31,523 bases of DNA, taken from a virus. This document shows, one piece after another, positions 7,474-16,400 of the stretch; positions within the stretch are counted from its first letter, which is position 1, and each line of letters opens with the position of its first letter. Location of the stretch: positions 1 to 31,523 of IMG/VR virus record IMGVR_UViG_3300033145_000072. One strand, written 5' to 3'. The notes beneath the pieces are model-generated. The model was given only the letters and a program-made list of their open reading frames with translations, had not been told where the DNA came from and did no database searches. Position numbers and translations under genes: made by a program.

Positions 7474-7965
7474 ATGACAGTTCTAAAAGGTACGAACATG
7501 ACGAAGTTTGACACAGGTGGATCAGGAGATTATTGTATTCCTGATGGTTACATTAAGAGTGTAGAGAAAGTATGGATAGACTCTTATGCAGTAACAGCCG
7601 GATTATCTCCTACGAATGGATCCATTCTCATTGGATACTTACCAAGAGATAAGAAGCTGATTGAGGTTGAAGTGCGGACACCTGCACTTATGACTGAAGC
7701 AACAACTTCAAGCATCCATCTAAGTACAACGGCATCAGATGGAGCAACAGCAGGTGATTTAGGGATAATGAGAAGTCTGAAAGAAGATGGAGTGGCTGAC
7801 TTTGAGTTGATAGAACCGAATCATTGGGTTATGCCCGGCGGAGCGTTTCTAACGACTTCATCTACTATTGCAGCTTTACCCATCTACATAACATTCCACA
7901 ATGCTGGTGGTGAAGATACAGTTGTAACAGGCGGCGTGATAAGATCTATCATCAAGTATACCTAA
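7474..7965 (+). CDS. probable capsid decoration protein, copy 1
   Basis: A 163-aa beta-rich protein, paralogous to the next gene. The first 38 residues are nearly identical (MTVLKGTN..., GGSGD, DGYIKSVEKVWIDSY); the rest diverges but keeps the strand pattern (ILIGYLPRDKKLIEVEV; a C-terminal GGVIRSIIKYT). A location directly after the major capsid gene suggests a protein that coats the head surface, possibly a head fibre or cement. No signal peptide or catalytic motif is seen. Ribosome site GGAAGGTGG. Confidence 0.6.
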   Translation: MTVLKGTNMTKFDTGGSGDYCIPDGYIKSVEKVWIDSYAVTAGLSPTNGSILIGYLPRDKKLIEVEVRTPALMTEATTSSIHLSTTASDGATAGDLGIMRSLKEDGVADFELIEPNHWVMPGGAFLTTSSTIAALPIYITFHNAGGEDTVVTGGVIRSIIKYT

Positions 7966-7995
7966 GCGATAGGTATATTCTGATACAGAGGGAAA

Positions 7996-8008
7996 TCGCT
8001 ATAGGCGA
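7996..8008 (+). repeat. small hairpin TCGC-TATAG-GCGA
   Basis: Same loop and position as the hairpin at 7446-7458, but the outer pair is T-A instead of C-G, a compensatory change that keeps the stem. Confidence 0.5.
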
Positions 8009-8022
8009 AAGAGAGGTACATT

Positions 8023-8517
8023 ATGACAGTTCTAAAAGGCGCGAATGTAACAAAATACGATGCTGGCGGATCCGGAGATAACTACATTGAAGATGGATAC
8101 ATCAAAAGCGTAGAAAAGGTATGGATTGATAGCTATCACCCTACTACTGTAATTGGTAGCAACGATACTATCAAGATTGGGCGTGTTCCAAAGAACAAAA
8201 AGATCACAGAAATTATTGTGAACCTTCCAGTAATGGGCGGCGCGGCTGATTCTCTGGCCACGATCTTAGTTGGATCAGCTTCAACAGTATTAGCTACGAT
8301 AGGCTCTGCTTATCTTGGCGCGTTACAGCAAGATGGTATGGCTCCGGGTACGACTACCTTTAACATAGGTACAGCGTGTACTCTGAGATTGTCAGGCGAT
8401 AAGTTTGCAACTGTAACAGATAAGGATGTAGATATTTATCTGAGGATATTTCAGGCGAACTTGTTACCACTAGCGCTGACATCAGCTACAATTACGACAG
8501 TAATAAAGTATACTTAA
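8023..8517 (+). CDS. probable capsid decoration protein, copy 2
   Basis: A 164-aa paralogue of the preceding product. It starts MTVLKGANVTK and shares the GGSGD..DGYIKSVEKVWIDSY N-terminus and the final (V/I)I(R/T)..IKYT. The core has diverged (KIGRVPKNKKITEIIVNLP) with an Ala/Thr/Ser-rich middle. Tandem duplication is evident also in the upstream DNA, which shares a CTATAGGCG hairpin. It may make a heteromeric decoration, or one copy may have taken a new ligand. The function is inferred from place and fold only. Confidence 0.6.
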   Translation: MTVLKGANVTKYDAGGSGDNYIEDGYIKSVEKVWIDSYHPTTVIGSNDTIKIGRVPKNKKITEIIVNLPVMGGAADSLATILVGSASTVLATIGSAYLGALQQDGMAPGTTTFNIGTACTLRLSGDKFATVTDKDVDIYLRIFQANLLPLALTSATITTVIKYT

Positions 8518-8523
8518 CCGGTA

Positions 8524-8562
8524 TATCGGGGGCTGGGGTAAAATCTCAGCCCTCAACCGATA
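8524..8562 (+). terminator. two-part hairpin before the tail adaptor gene
   Basis: Outer stem TATCGG / CCGATA (8524-8529 with 8557-8562) and inner stem of 6-8 bp (8530-8537 with 8545-8552). No T run follows. It ends right before the ribosome site AAGGAG of the next gene, so it could lower read-through or translation from the highly expressed head genes into the tail genes. Confidence 0.55.
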
Positions 8563-8572
8563 AGGAGCAGGC

Positions 8573-9175
8573 ATGGCTATATCAAGAACAGAGATTGTTA
8601 ATAAGGCCCTTACCTTGGTAGGTGCTAATCCTATTGTCAGCATAGATGATGATCAACAGAACGCCCGCGTAGTTAACCGGGTATATGAGTTATCATTAAG
8701 GAGCATCCTGAGTGAAGCTCCATGGCGGTTCGCGCTCAGGAGAGTGCTACTGGCTCAGACTACTGATGAGCCGGAATGGTATGATACCGGGGAAGTTTAT
8801 GTATACCAGCAGCCTAACGAATGTATCCGGATCTTCCGGGCCAGCGATAGGAAGGCCGTATGGAAGCCGCTGGGTGAAACTATTGTATCAGATACAAATG
8901 GGCTGGGCGTGGAGTATGTCTACTATCTAAACACTCCAAGTAAATATACATCTTCCTTTGTGGAAGCTTTTGTTGATAAACTATGCGCGGATATAGCCTT
9001 TATGATCCTAAACTCCAGAACAGTAGCGCAGGGCTTCTTAGAGAAATATGAGGAAGTATCCTTAGCTAAAGCGATGGCGGAAAACGCTCAGGTGGGAACA
9101 CCGGAATATATGCAGGATGATGCTTGGGAGCTTGCTAAGATAGCTGGCGGATCTCAAGTAGTACCGGGGCAATAA
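8573..9175 (+). CDS. tail adaptor, tail tubular protein A-like (T7 gp11 type)
   Basis: A 200-aa protein with the typical start SRTEIVNKALTLVGANPI, a helix ending in SEAPWRFALRR (APWRFA at 49-54), and a C-terminal long helix region (AFVDKLCADIAFMIL and beyond). This family forms a dodecameric ring joining the portal to the tail nozzle in short-tailed phages. Size matches T7 gp11. The nozzle gene follows after 11 bases. Confidence 0.88.
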   Translation: MAISRTEIVNKALTLVGANPIVSIDDDQQNARVVNRVYELSLRSILSEAPWRFALRRVLLAQTTDEPEWYDTGEVYVYQQPNECIRIFRASDRKAVWKPLGETIVSDTNGLGVEYVYYLNTPSKYTSSFVEAFVDKLCADIAFMILNSRTVAQGFLEKYEEVSLAKAMAENAQVGTPEYMQDDAWELAKIAGGSQVVPGQ

Positions 9176-9186
9176 GGGGAGTATAA

Positions 9187-11490
9187 ATGGCTAAAGTAGA
9201 TGTAATCAAAACATCATTCACCGGTGGGGTTTTTGGTAAATCCCTTGTAGGCCGCGTTGATATAGCGCAGTATGAGAACGCTTGTACTGTTGTTGAGAAT
9301 ATGCTATGCCGGCCCTATGGCCCGATCATCTCAACTCCCGGCACAAGGATGGTAAGAGAGTGCAAACATTCCGCGTTAGGTACAGACTCACAAGTACGGA
9401 TCATAGACTTTACTTTCAATCAAGCAGATGCTTATATCCTTGAGATGGGTGATAAGTATTTCAGATACTACACAGATCGCGGCATAGTGATCACTACCGG
9501 CACAACTCCTTTTGAGCTGGAGCATCCATATGATGAAGATGAGGTTAAGGAAGTACAATACGCGCAGCTGAACGATCTGGTATGGATGGCGCATAAGGAT
9601 CATCCGCCGCAGCTCTTAACGCGGGTAACAGCAACGAATTGGACAATAGCAGATTATAAGTTTCTTGGCGGCCCTTTCCTTGACGATAATCCTGATAAAG
9701 ATGTATACATGACAGTAGCCGCAACAGCCGGAACATTGGTTACGATCACCCTGAGCGCCACTTCTTCAACCTTCTCCTTTGTAGCTTCCGGGGCAACGCT
9801 GGGCCATCGGGGAACTTATTGGAAGTTTGGGGATGTAGTAACTACAGACACAACATCATTACAGGGATATTTCCAGATCACAGCAGTATCATCAGATACT
9901 ATAGCGTTTGCAACAGTTAAGGCTCCGCTATCGGTAGCCGGAACATCTTCAACATTTGCAGAAGGCGCGTGGAGTTCTCTCCGGGGCTACCCGGCGCGAG
10001 TACAATTTCATGAGGGCCGACTATACTGGGCCAGAACAGATGCAGAGCCGCAGGGAGTCTGGGGATCTCATACTTTTATTTACGATCAGTACGCGTTAGA
10101 TGATTCCGTTGCGGATGAAGGGATCAATATCAAGCTATCATCAAATCAATCTAATGAGATAAACTGGCTGGCATCCGGAAACTCCCTGTTAGCAGGCACT
10201 TACGGCGGGGCCTTTGTGATCAACGGCGGAGCTGAAACCGGGATCACGCCTACCAATATCTCAGCTAAGCAAGAGATCTCTTTTGGTACGGAAGCGGTAC
10301 AGCCTAAACGGATCGGCAGCTTCTTCTACTATGTACAAAGATTCTCTAAAAAGGTGCGGGAACTGTTTTATCTCTGGGAGAACAACGCTTACAAGGCAAC
10401 TGACAAGACCATTTTATCGCCGGAGATCACCGGACATGGAATTATAGACTTTGGGTATCAGGAAGTACCGGACACGATCCTATATTGTGTAACTTCCGAT
10501 GGTACGATAGCAGCACTCACGCGTGAAGTGGATCAGGAAGTACAAGGCTGGACATTACAAACAACTGATGGCCTATATGAATCGGTAGCAGTAATCCCAT
10601 CTCAGAGCTACAAGCATGATGAAGTTTGGGTGGTAGTTAAGCGCGTGATCAATGGATCCACTAGGCGGTACATAGAATATTTTGAAGGGATAGATCTCCC
10701 GGAGCGACAGGACAAAATGGTATACCTGCATAGCAGCTTAGAGTTTGATGCTTATGATCTAACTTTATCCTCAGCTGCGACTATAACAATATCGGCAACA
10801 AGCGGCACTTCCGCGGTTATAACTTGCTCCGATGATTATTTCTTAGATTCAGATGAAACTATGCGGATCCGGGCGATCAACTCATCTGGATCAACTATAG
10901 GAGAATTTCATATAACATCGTGGTCATCAACTAAGATCGTAACAGGCGATATTAAATTTACATTCTCATCTTCAACGATAGCTGCCGGGTATTGGGCGAA
11001 ATCAGTTGATCTGTTGAGCGGCCTGAGCCATCTGGAAGCCAAGACAGTAAAGGTACTGGCGGATGGTGGTGTAGATAAGCCGGATAAGGTAGTATCAAAT
11101 GGCACGATCTCTTTGGCGTATAACTATTTTGTAGTCCAGACAGGGCTGCCGTATACCCAGAAGCTTGCTACCTTACCATTTGAGAGTGGATCAGCAAGGG
11201 GTACATCGCAAGGTAAGATCCAAAGAATCAATCAGGTTATGCTCAAGGTATACAGATCATATCGTGGATTCAAGATGGGTGGTACAGAGGCGCTGGCTGA
11301 GAGGGTGAGTTTTAGAGAACCTGAAACTTTGTTAGGAACACCAGAAGCACTCTTAACAGGGATATTACCGAACATAAACTTTAAGGATGATTATAGGTAC
11401 GGCTCACAGATCTGGATCACAAACGATGAGCCATTCCCAATAGAGTTATTGAGTATAATGGCAATGTTGGATACACATGATAAGGGGTAA
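9187..11490 (+). CDS. tail nozzle, tail tubular protein B-like (T7 gp12 type)
   Basis: A 767-aa protein, near the length of T7 gp12. The N-terminus has the family pattern: FTGG (11-14), GR.DI..YENA (22-33), VEN.....YGPI, and PGTR (51-54). It forms the hexameric nozzle below the adaptor ring and opens for DNA ejection. Two Ser/Thr-rich beta inserts of about 85 residues (about 173-264 and 524-607) look related to each other, both containing G.F.IT..SS and a final AxGxW. They are probably exposed domains. Ribosome site AAGGGGAG. Confidence 0.87.
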   Translation: MAKVDVIKTSFTGGVFGKSLVGRVDIAQYENACTVVENMLCRPYGPIISTPGTRMVRECKHSALGTDSQVRIIDFTFNQADAYILEMGDKYFRYYTDRGIVITTGTTPFELEHPYDEDEVKEVQYAQLNDLVWMAHKDHPPQLLTRVTATNWTIADYKFLGGPFLDDNPDKDVYMTVAATAGTLVTITLSATSSTFSFVASGATLGHRGTYWKFGDVVTTDTTSLQGYFQITAVSSDTIAFATVKAPLSVAGTSSTFAEGAWSSLRGYPARVQFHEGRLYWARTDAEPQGVWGSHTFIYDQYALDDSVADEGINIKLSSNQSNEINWLASGNSLLAGTYGGAFVINGGAETGITPTNISAKQEISFGTEAVQPKRIGSFFYYVQRFSKKVRELFYLWENNAYKATDKTILSPEITGHGIIDFGYQEVPDTILYCVTSDGTIAALTREVDQEVQGWTLQTTDGLYESVAVIPSQSYKHDEVWVVVKRVINGSTRRYIEYFEGIDLPERQDKMVYLHSSLEFDAYDLTLSSAATITISATSGTSAVITCSDDYFLDSDETMRIRAINSSGSTIGEFHITSWSSTKIVTGDIKFTFSSSTIAAGYWAKSVDLLSGLSHLEAKTVKVLADGGVDKPDKVVSNGTISLAYNYFVVQTGLPYTQKLATLPFESGSARGTSQGKIQRINQVMLKVYRSYRGFKMGGTEALAERVSFREPETLLGTPEALLTGILPNINFKDDYRYGSQIWITNDEPFPIELLSIMAMLDTHDKG

Positions 11491-11493
11491 ACT

Positions 11494-12030
11494 ATGGGAG
11501 CGATGACAGCAATTATGCTTGCTATGGGCGTGCAGCAGGTAATGAGTGGGTATCAGGCTAAGGGTGAAGCGAGTTATAACGCTTCTCTGGCTCTATCTGA
11601 ATCCAAATACAATGCTTCTATCATGCAGCAGCAAGCCGGGATGATCCAAAATCAGAAAGATCTCCAGCTGGCACAGGGTAAAAGGGCTGTTAAGTTTGTT
11701 ATGGGGCAGACAGTACAAACGGCAGCCGCTAAGGGTATAGAGATGTCAGGATCACCCATGGCGATCATGATAGATACACAGACACAGATGGAGATGGATA
11801 TAGCCATTGGGCAGTATAATCTTGAGGTACAGAAGTTTGGTGTACTTTCGCAGGCAGAATCAATAATCAGAAAAGGTAAGACAGTAGCTTCTCAGTACCG
11901 GCGATCTGGAGATAACGCGGTGCGGGGCGGATGGATGAGTGGAATAACAACAATGTACTCAGCTGGGGTTTATTCAAAAACATCCAGCTTTGATGTTGGC
12001 AAAATGGCTAAAGCCGGTACGACAGTATAA
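11494..12030 (+). CDS. internal virion (ejection) protein, gp14-like
   Basis: A 178-aa protein with a hydrophobic N-terminal segment (AMTAIMLAMGVQQVMSGY), then a long polar helix rich in Ala, Gln and Ser, and the segment KGIEMSGSPMAIM (about 84-96) followed by a further helix. These features and the gene position match the small ejection protein of T7-like phages, which forms a pore in the outer membrane during DNA entry. It starts four bases after the nozzle stop. Confidence 0.75.
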   Translation: MGAMTAIMLAMGVQQVMSGYQAKGEASYNASLALSESKYNASIMQQQAGMIQNQKDLQLAQGKRAVKFVMGQTVQTAAAKGIEMSGSPMAIMIDTQTQMEMDIAIGQYNLEVQKFGVLSQAESIIRKGKTVASQYRRSGDNAVRGGWMSGITTMYSAGVYSKTSSFDVGKMAKAGTTV

Positions 12031-12042
12031 AGGGAGCATATA

Positions 12043-13455
12043 ATGCCAGAATTTCCAAGAGCGCACTCAAGTGCATCATTAACAACCCAGAAGCCAAGGG
12101 CTGACAGGAACGATGCCGATTATAGATCAGATGCGGCTGTAAGGAGTAAACAAGATGCAAGTTTCCTTGCTTCCGTTAAAGATACTACTGTTAAGTGGAA
12201 TGATGCGGTAGTAACAAGTCAGGTTAACGCTTTTAAGGCCCAGAAGGGTATCTTTATGGCTGATGTTAAGAGCCGGGCGCAGCTGGATCCGGATCAGAAC
12301 AATGCCAACAAATACATTAAAGAGATAGATGATTACAATAAGAGGGCCTTCAATGGCATGAGTGAGCAGGCAAAGCTTGCTGCTGGCGCGGAGTTATTCG
12401 TAGATTCAGAGGTAGCCAAGATCCAGATCAACGGCGTATTCCAGAAAAAGGTGATAGTAGAGGGTGTGAAGAACCTTACAACTTCTATAGAAGGCTACAA
12501 GCAGGAAGTTATCAATACCGGGAACGCTTCAGAGCTTGGCAAATCGTATGTATCCGCGATGCAAACTATTGATGTTAATGTAGCAACTAATGTGATCTCC
12601 CCGGATGAGGGCAAGCGGCTCAAGGCCAAGTTTGTTGAGGAAGTCCGTACTGGATTGATAGATCGGGATCTTTATGGGAACCCAGAAGGATTCAAGAAGA
12701 ACATAGCAAATTACAAGTTTAAGGATGAGAAGGAAAGATCTGATAAGCTGGCCAAGGCCGATGGGCTGATCAAGGCAGCTAAGACTAAAGCTGATTGGGA
12801 AGAACAACAGATCAACACGCTTGGATGTTACGATCTGAGCAACGCGTTACTTAACAAAACTCTCAGCCATGACATGATCGTAAACATGTATGATCGCGGC
12901 ATGATAGACTCCGAAACGGCAACGATCTTTGATGAGATCGTAGTCAATGGCAAGATAGATGTGCCGGATACTACTAAGACAGGCAAGCCGGATTTCTTTT
13001 TCAGGCTACTGGAAGAAGCTGGCGATGACAAGACAGCGGCCTTAGATGTAATGAAGCACGCGGCGAAAGCGTATTCTGGTGGCGGGATGGGTTTTAACCA
13101 GTACGCGTATTTTATAAACAAGGCGAATAAGAAACTTGGACAAGCGCAGCAGGGCAAGAACTGGGGCGATGCGATCCTTCAAGGCGCGACAGCAGGGCTA
13201 AAGGGCTGGATAGAAGCTATGCTCCCGGCAGGTGGAGAACTGGCCAGCAATGCTTTGATGAGTTATGTGGATAAGTTACAGAAAGGTGATGAGCCGGAAG
13301 TAGCTAAAGAGAAGGTTATAGAGGAAGTACAGAAAGCGACCAACCCGAACAGATCCAACTATGAGATCGGCCAGATCGTTGATACTCCGATGGGAGCTGG
13401 GAAGGTAGTAGGTTTTGATTCAGATGGTGAACCACTAGTGCAGAGGGTTAAGTAA
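12043..13455 (+). CDS. internal virion (ejection) protein, gp15-like
   Basis: A 470-aa mostly helical, charged protein with low hydrophobicity, between the gp14-like and the giant gp16-like genes. In T7 the equivalent protein forms part of the core stack and the periplasmic tube. The C-terminal 30 residues (YEIGQIVDTPMGAGKVVGFD) read as a small beta barrel of SH3-like type, an addition I would not expect in T7 gp15 and possibly a contact module. The length is shorter than T7 gp15. The assignment is by position and overall helical character. Confidence 0.65.
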   Translation: MPEFPRAHSSASLTTQKPRADRNDADYRSDAAVRSKQDASFLASVKDTTVKWNDAVVTSQVNAFKAQKGIFMADVKSRAQLDPDQNNANKYIKEIDDYNKRAFNGMSEQAKLAAGAELFVDSEVAKIQINGVFQKKVIVEGVKNLTTSIEGYKQEVINTGNASELGKSYVSAMQTIDVNVATNVISPDEGKRLKAKFVEEVRTGLIDRDLYGNPEGFKKNIANYKFKDEKERSDKLAKADGLIKAAKTKADWEEQQINTLGCYDLSNALLNKTLSHDMIVNMYDRGMIDSETATIFDEIVVNGKIDVPDTTKTGKPDFFFRLLEEAGDDKTAALDVMKHAAKAYSGGGMGFNQYAYFINKANKKLGQAQQGKNWGDAILQGATAGLKGWIEAMLPAGGELASNALMSYVDKLQKGDEPEVAKEKVIEEVQKATNPNRSNYEIGQIVDTPMGAGKVVGFDSDGEPLVQRVK

Positions 13456-16400
13456 TGGCAGAGCAAAAGACAGAAGCTCCAATGAGATTAAGCGACATGA
13501 TGGCATCACCATCGCCAGCTCCGGATGAACCGGAAGTAATGCGCTTGAGTGATATGCAGAGCGTTCAAACGCTGGTATCTGAAACAGATGAAACTGCTTA
13601 TCCGGAATCTCCGTATACAGATATTATATCATCTTTCACGCCGGAAGAAACAGCGGCAGCGGAAGCGCAGGGCAAGATCGGGTATCTTGAGCAGGCGCAG
13701 CGACAGGATAAAACAGAGATGATCCCGGTTACAGGTTCAATTGAAGGCGGGGTAAAGTCCGTTAAGCTCATGACCGCGGTGAACAGATATAAGAAAGATG
13801 AGTATGCTTCCCGCGGTGATCGGTTTAAAGATGTTGATATGATCAATAGATATTTATGGAAGTTGAATGAAGAAAGAGTCCGGGGATATACTTGGGGCGG
13901 CAGGATCACTCAGGGAGTAGCAGCCTTGCCGGCTTTTATGATAGAGTTCCTACTTGCAGGTGGCGCTGCGACAGTTGGGAAGGGGTTAGTAAAAGAAGCT
14001 GTTAAGGGATCCGCAAAACAAATAGTCAAAAGCGGCACGAAGAAACTTGCTACAAGGATCGTTGGCGGGGTAGTTTCATCCGCGGCAAGAACGGCGCATC
14101 CGGTTATGTGGGCAAGAAGTGTTAAGGGCTACGCGGATCGGCAGCTGGATGCTACTATGGAGCTTACTGATAAAGGACTTGAAATTGTAGAAAAGTCAAC
14201 AGAGAAGCCATATATCTCAGCAGTTGCAGCCATCGCAGATGTATGGATAGAGAATTTTAGTGAAGGTATGGGCGCGGACATAGGGCGGTATGCTAAAAAG
14301 CTGTTACCTAAAGGGCTGCTGCCTTCATTGCTGAAAGCCTATAAGAAGATGAATCCGAATCAGAATGTTAGGAAATTCTTTACTAAGACAGGATTTGATG
14401 GGTTTGTTGAGGAATGGGGAGAAGAAAAGATGGGCGCGCTGCTCCGGGGAGTATTCAATCTGGATAACATTACGGATGATGAAGGCAACCGGAAACCGAT
14501 GTTTGATCGGATCGTAGAATCTATGGGGCAGACATGGGAAGATGCAGCCGTAGAAGCTGGCACGCTTGCTTTCCCTACTGGTGTATCAGCTATATCGCAG
14601 CAGGCTGGACAAAGGATCATAGACAAGCGCCGGAAGAAGAAAGAGAAGGATACTTCTAAAATTCTTACTGATGCTTTTGTAAAGCAGATCTCAGAAATGA
14701 CAGAAACAGTTAAGCCGGAAGGTACTGAAGGTCAGCTAAAACCGCCGACATTACAGGAACAGGCAGAAGCAGCATACGATTCCGCAGCCGGCCCTCAATC
14801 TGAGATCGGCAAAGATCTTGATGATCTACAGGCAGAGATGGGGCTTAAAGAAAGACAGCTCCATGTGCAGAAGAAGATCCAGAGTATTGTTGATAAGGTG
14901 ATCCGGAAGGATCGGGATGATTATACAGTAGCCAGTATAAAGGATCTTGCGCGCGGAGCAGCTATTTTAGACAACGACAGCCAGAGAGTTGAAGCTGATA
15001 AAAGGTTAAAGCAGAAGGGCTGGACTCCGGTAGAAGATCATGGATCGTTTATGTGGGGCGGATACCGGGTAGATCACTATGAGAAAACATTTGAAAATGG
15101 TGTTACAGGAGAAATGCAGCTACATACTAAAGAGTCATGGGATTTCAAGGCGAGTGTATCTGACAATATTTATAAAGAAGTCAGGGATGAGTTTTTCCCG
15201 GCGTTCAAGAATCGTACAATGACAAGAGAGCAATGGAAGTATTTCCTTGCTTTAGATAAAATGGGGCAAAAAGGATGGAACGCGGTTTATGCTGGTAAAT
15301 CTTCTGAAGAAGCCAAGGCGGCTATTTCTTGGTCAGATAAACGGATAGCGGAACTGAGATCATCAATATTAACTTTAGGATTGCCCATAGCTGGAACCCA
15401 AGCGCCATCAACAAGTGCTAAAGGTTCATCTCTCCCCGGCAACATGCGGAAGTCAACTACTACTCCATTGGGAAATTTAAAAACTGCTTCTGACATAATA
15501 TCCTCCAAAGAAAGTGTACCACAACAGGAAGCGCTTGTCAAATACCTCAAAGAAATAAAAGAAAAGTATAGCAAGCCCCAGACGATTACCCGGAAAGAAG
15601 TGAAGGCGATCCAAGAAGAAGTCATCCGGCAGATCAAGGCTTCCGGATTAACTGCTGCGGATAAAGCAAAGTTCATAAGTACGATCAAAAACATACAGAC
15701 TATGCCGCAACTTACCAAGGCGATCCCGATCATAGAGCAGAGAGCCGCCGCGCTACGAACCGCTGAGAGCAAGCGAAAGCTGCAAGATAAGATCAAGAAG
15801 CTCCTGAGCAAGACGAAGCCGGTTAAGTCTGGAGATCTCACGAAAGCCAAGTATGATTATGAGAGTAATAAGGTATTTGTGAAGCTCCGGGAATACGCGA
15901 AAATGACTCAGAAGAAAGCGCAGGCCGCGCTGGATAGTATGCCGGAAGAAAACCTGAGCAACATGGATCTGATCCGGAAGCGGATGCTATCGTTAAAGGC
16001 AAATGGCGCGCAGGCTTCATTAGCGATCCATCAGAGAGTACATGACGATATTGCAAATTTGAAGATGATCGGTGCAGCAGCTAAGGATAACGAGTCTTTT
16101 GATAAAGCGGTGAACCGCCGGGAGAATGTTGACGAAGCCATTACCGGCATGAACCATGTAAAAGGCGGCGAGGGGATTATAGCTAAGATCAAGAAGGCCT
16201 ACGCCAAGGGATTCGGAAACATTGATACTCTGTATAATCTTGTATTTGGTAAGAAGTTTGCGGATAAGTACAACCCGGAGATCAACCAGAGTGAGAGGAA
16301 TACAGCTACCTATAAAAAGACTAAAGAGGTAACGGATCGGGCAACGGAAATCTATGGGAAGGATATGATCACAGTATTTCAGGAGATGTCTGAGCATAAA

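Noticed and set aside
15287-15850. 187-aa minus-strand frame inside the giant ejection protein gene
   Set aside because: Composition of a shadow frame (Leu/Ser/Ala-rich), no ribosome site, opposite to every gene.
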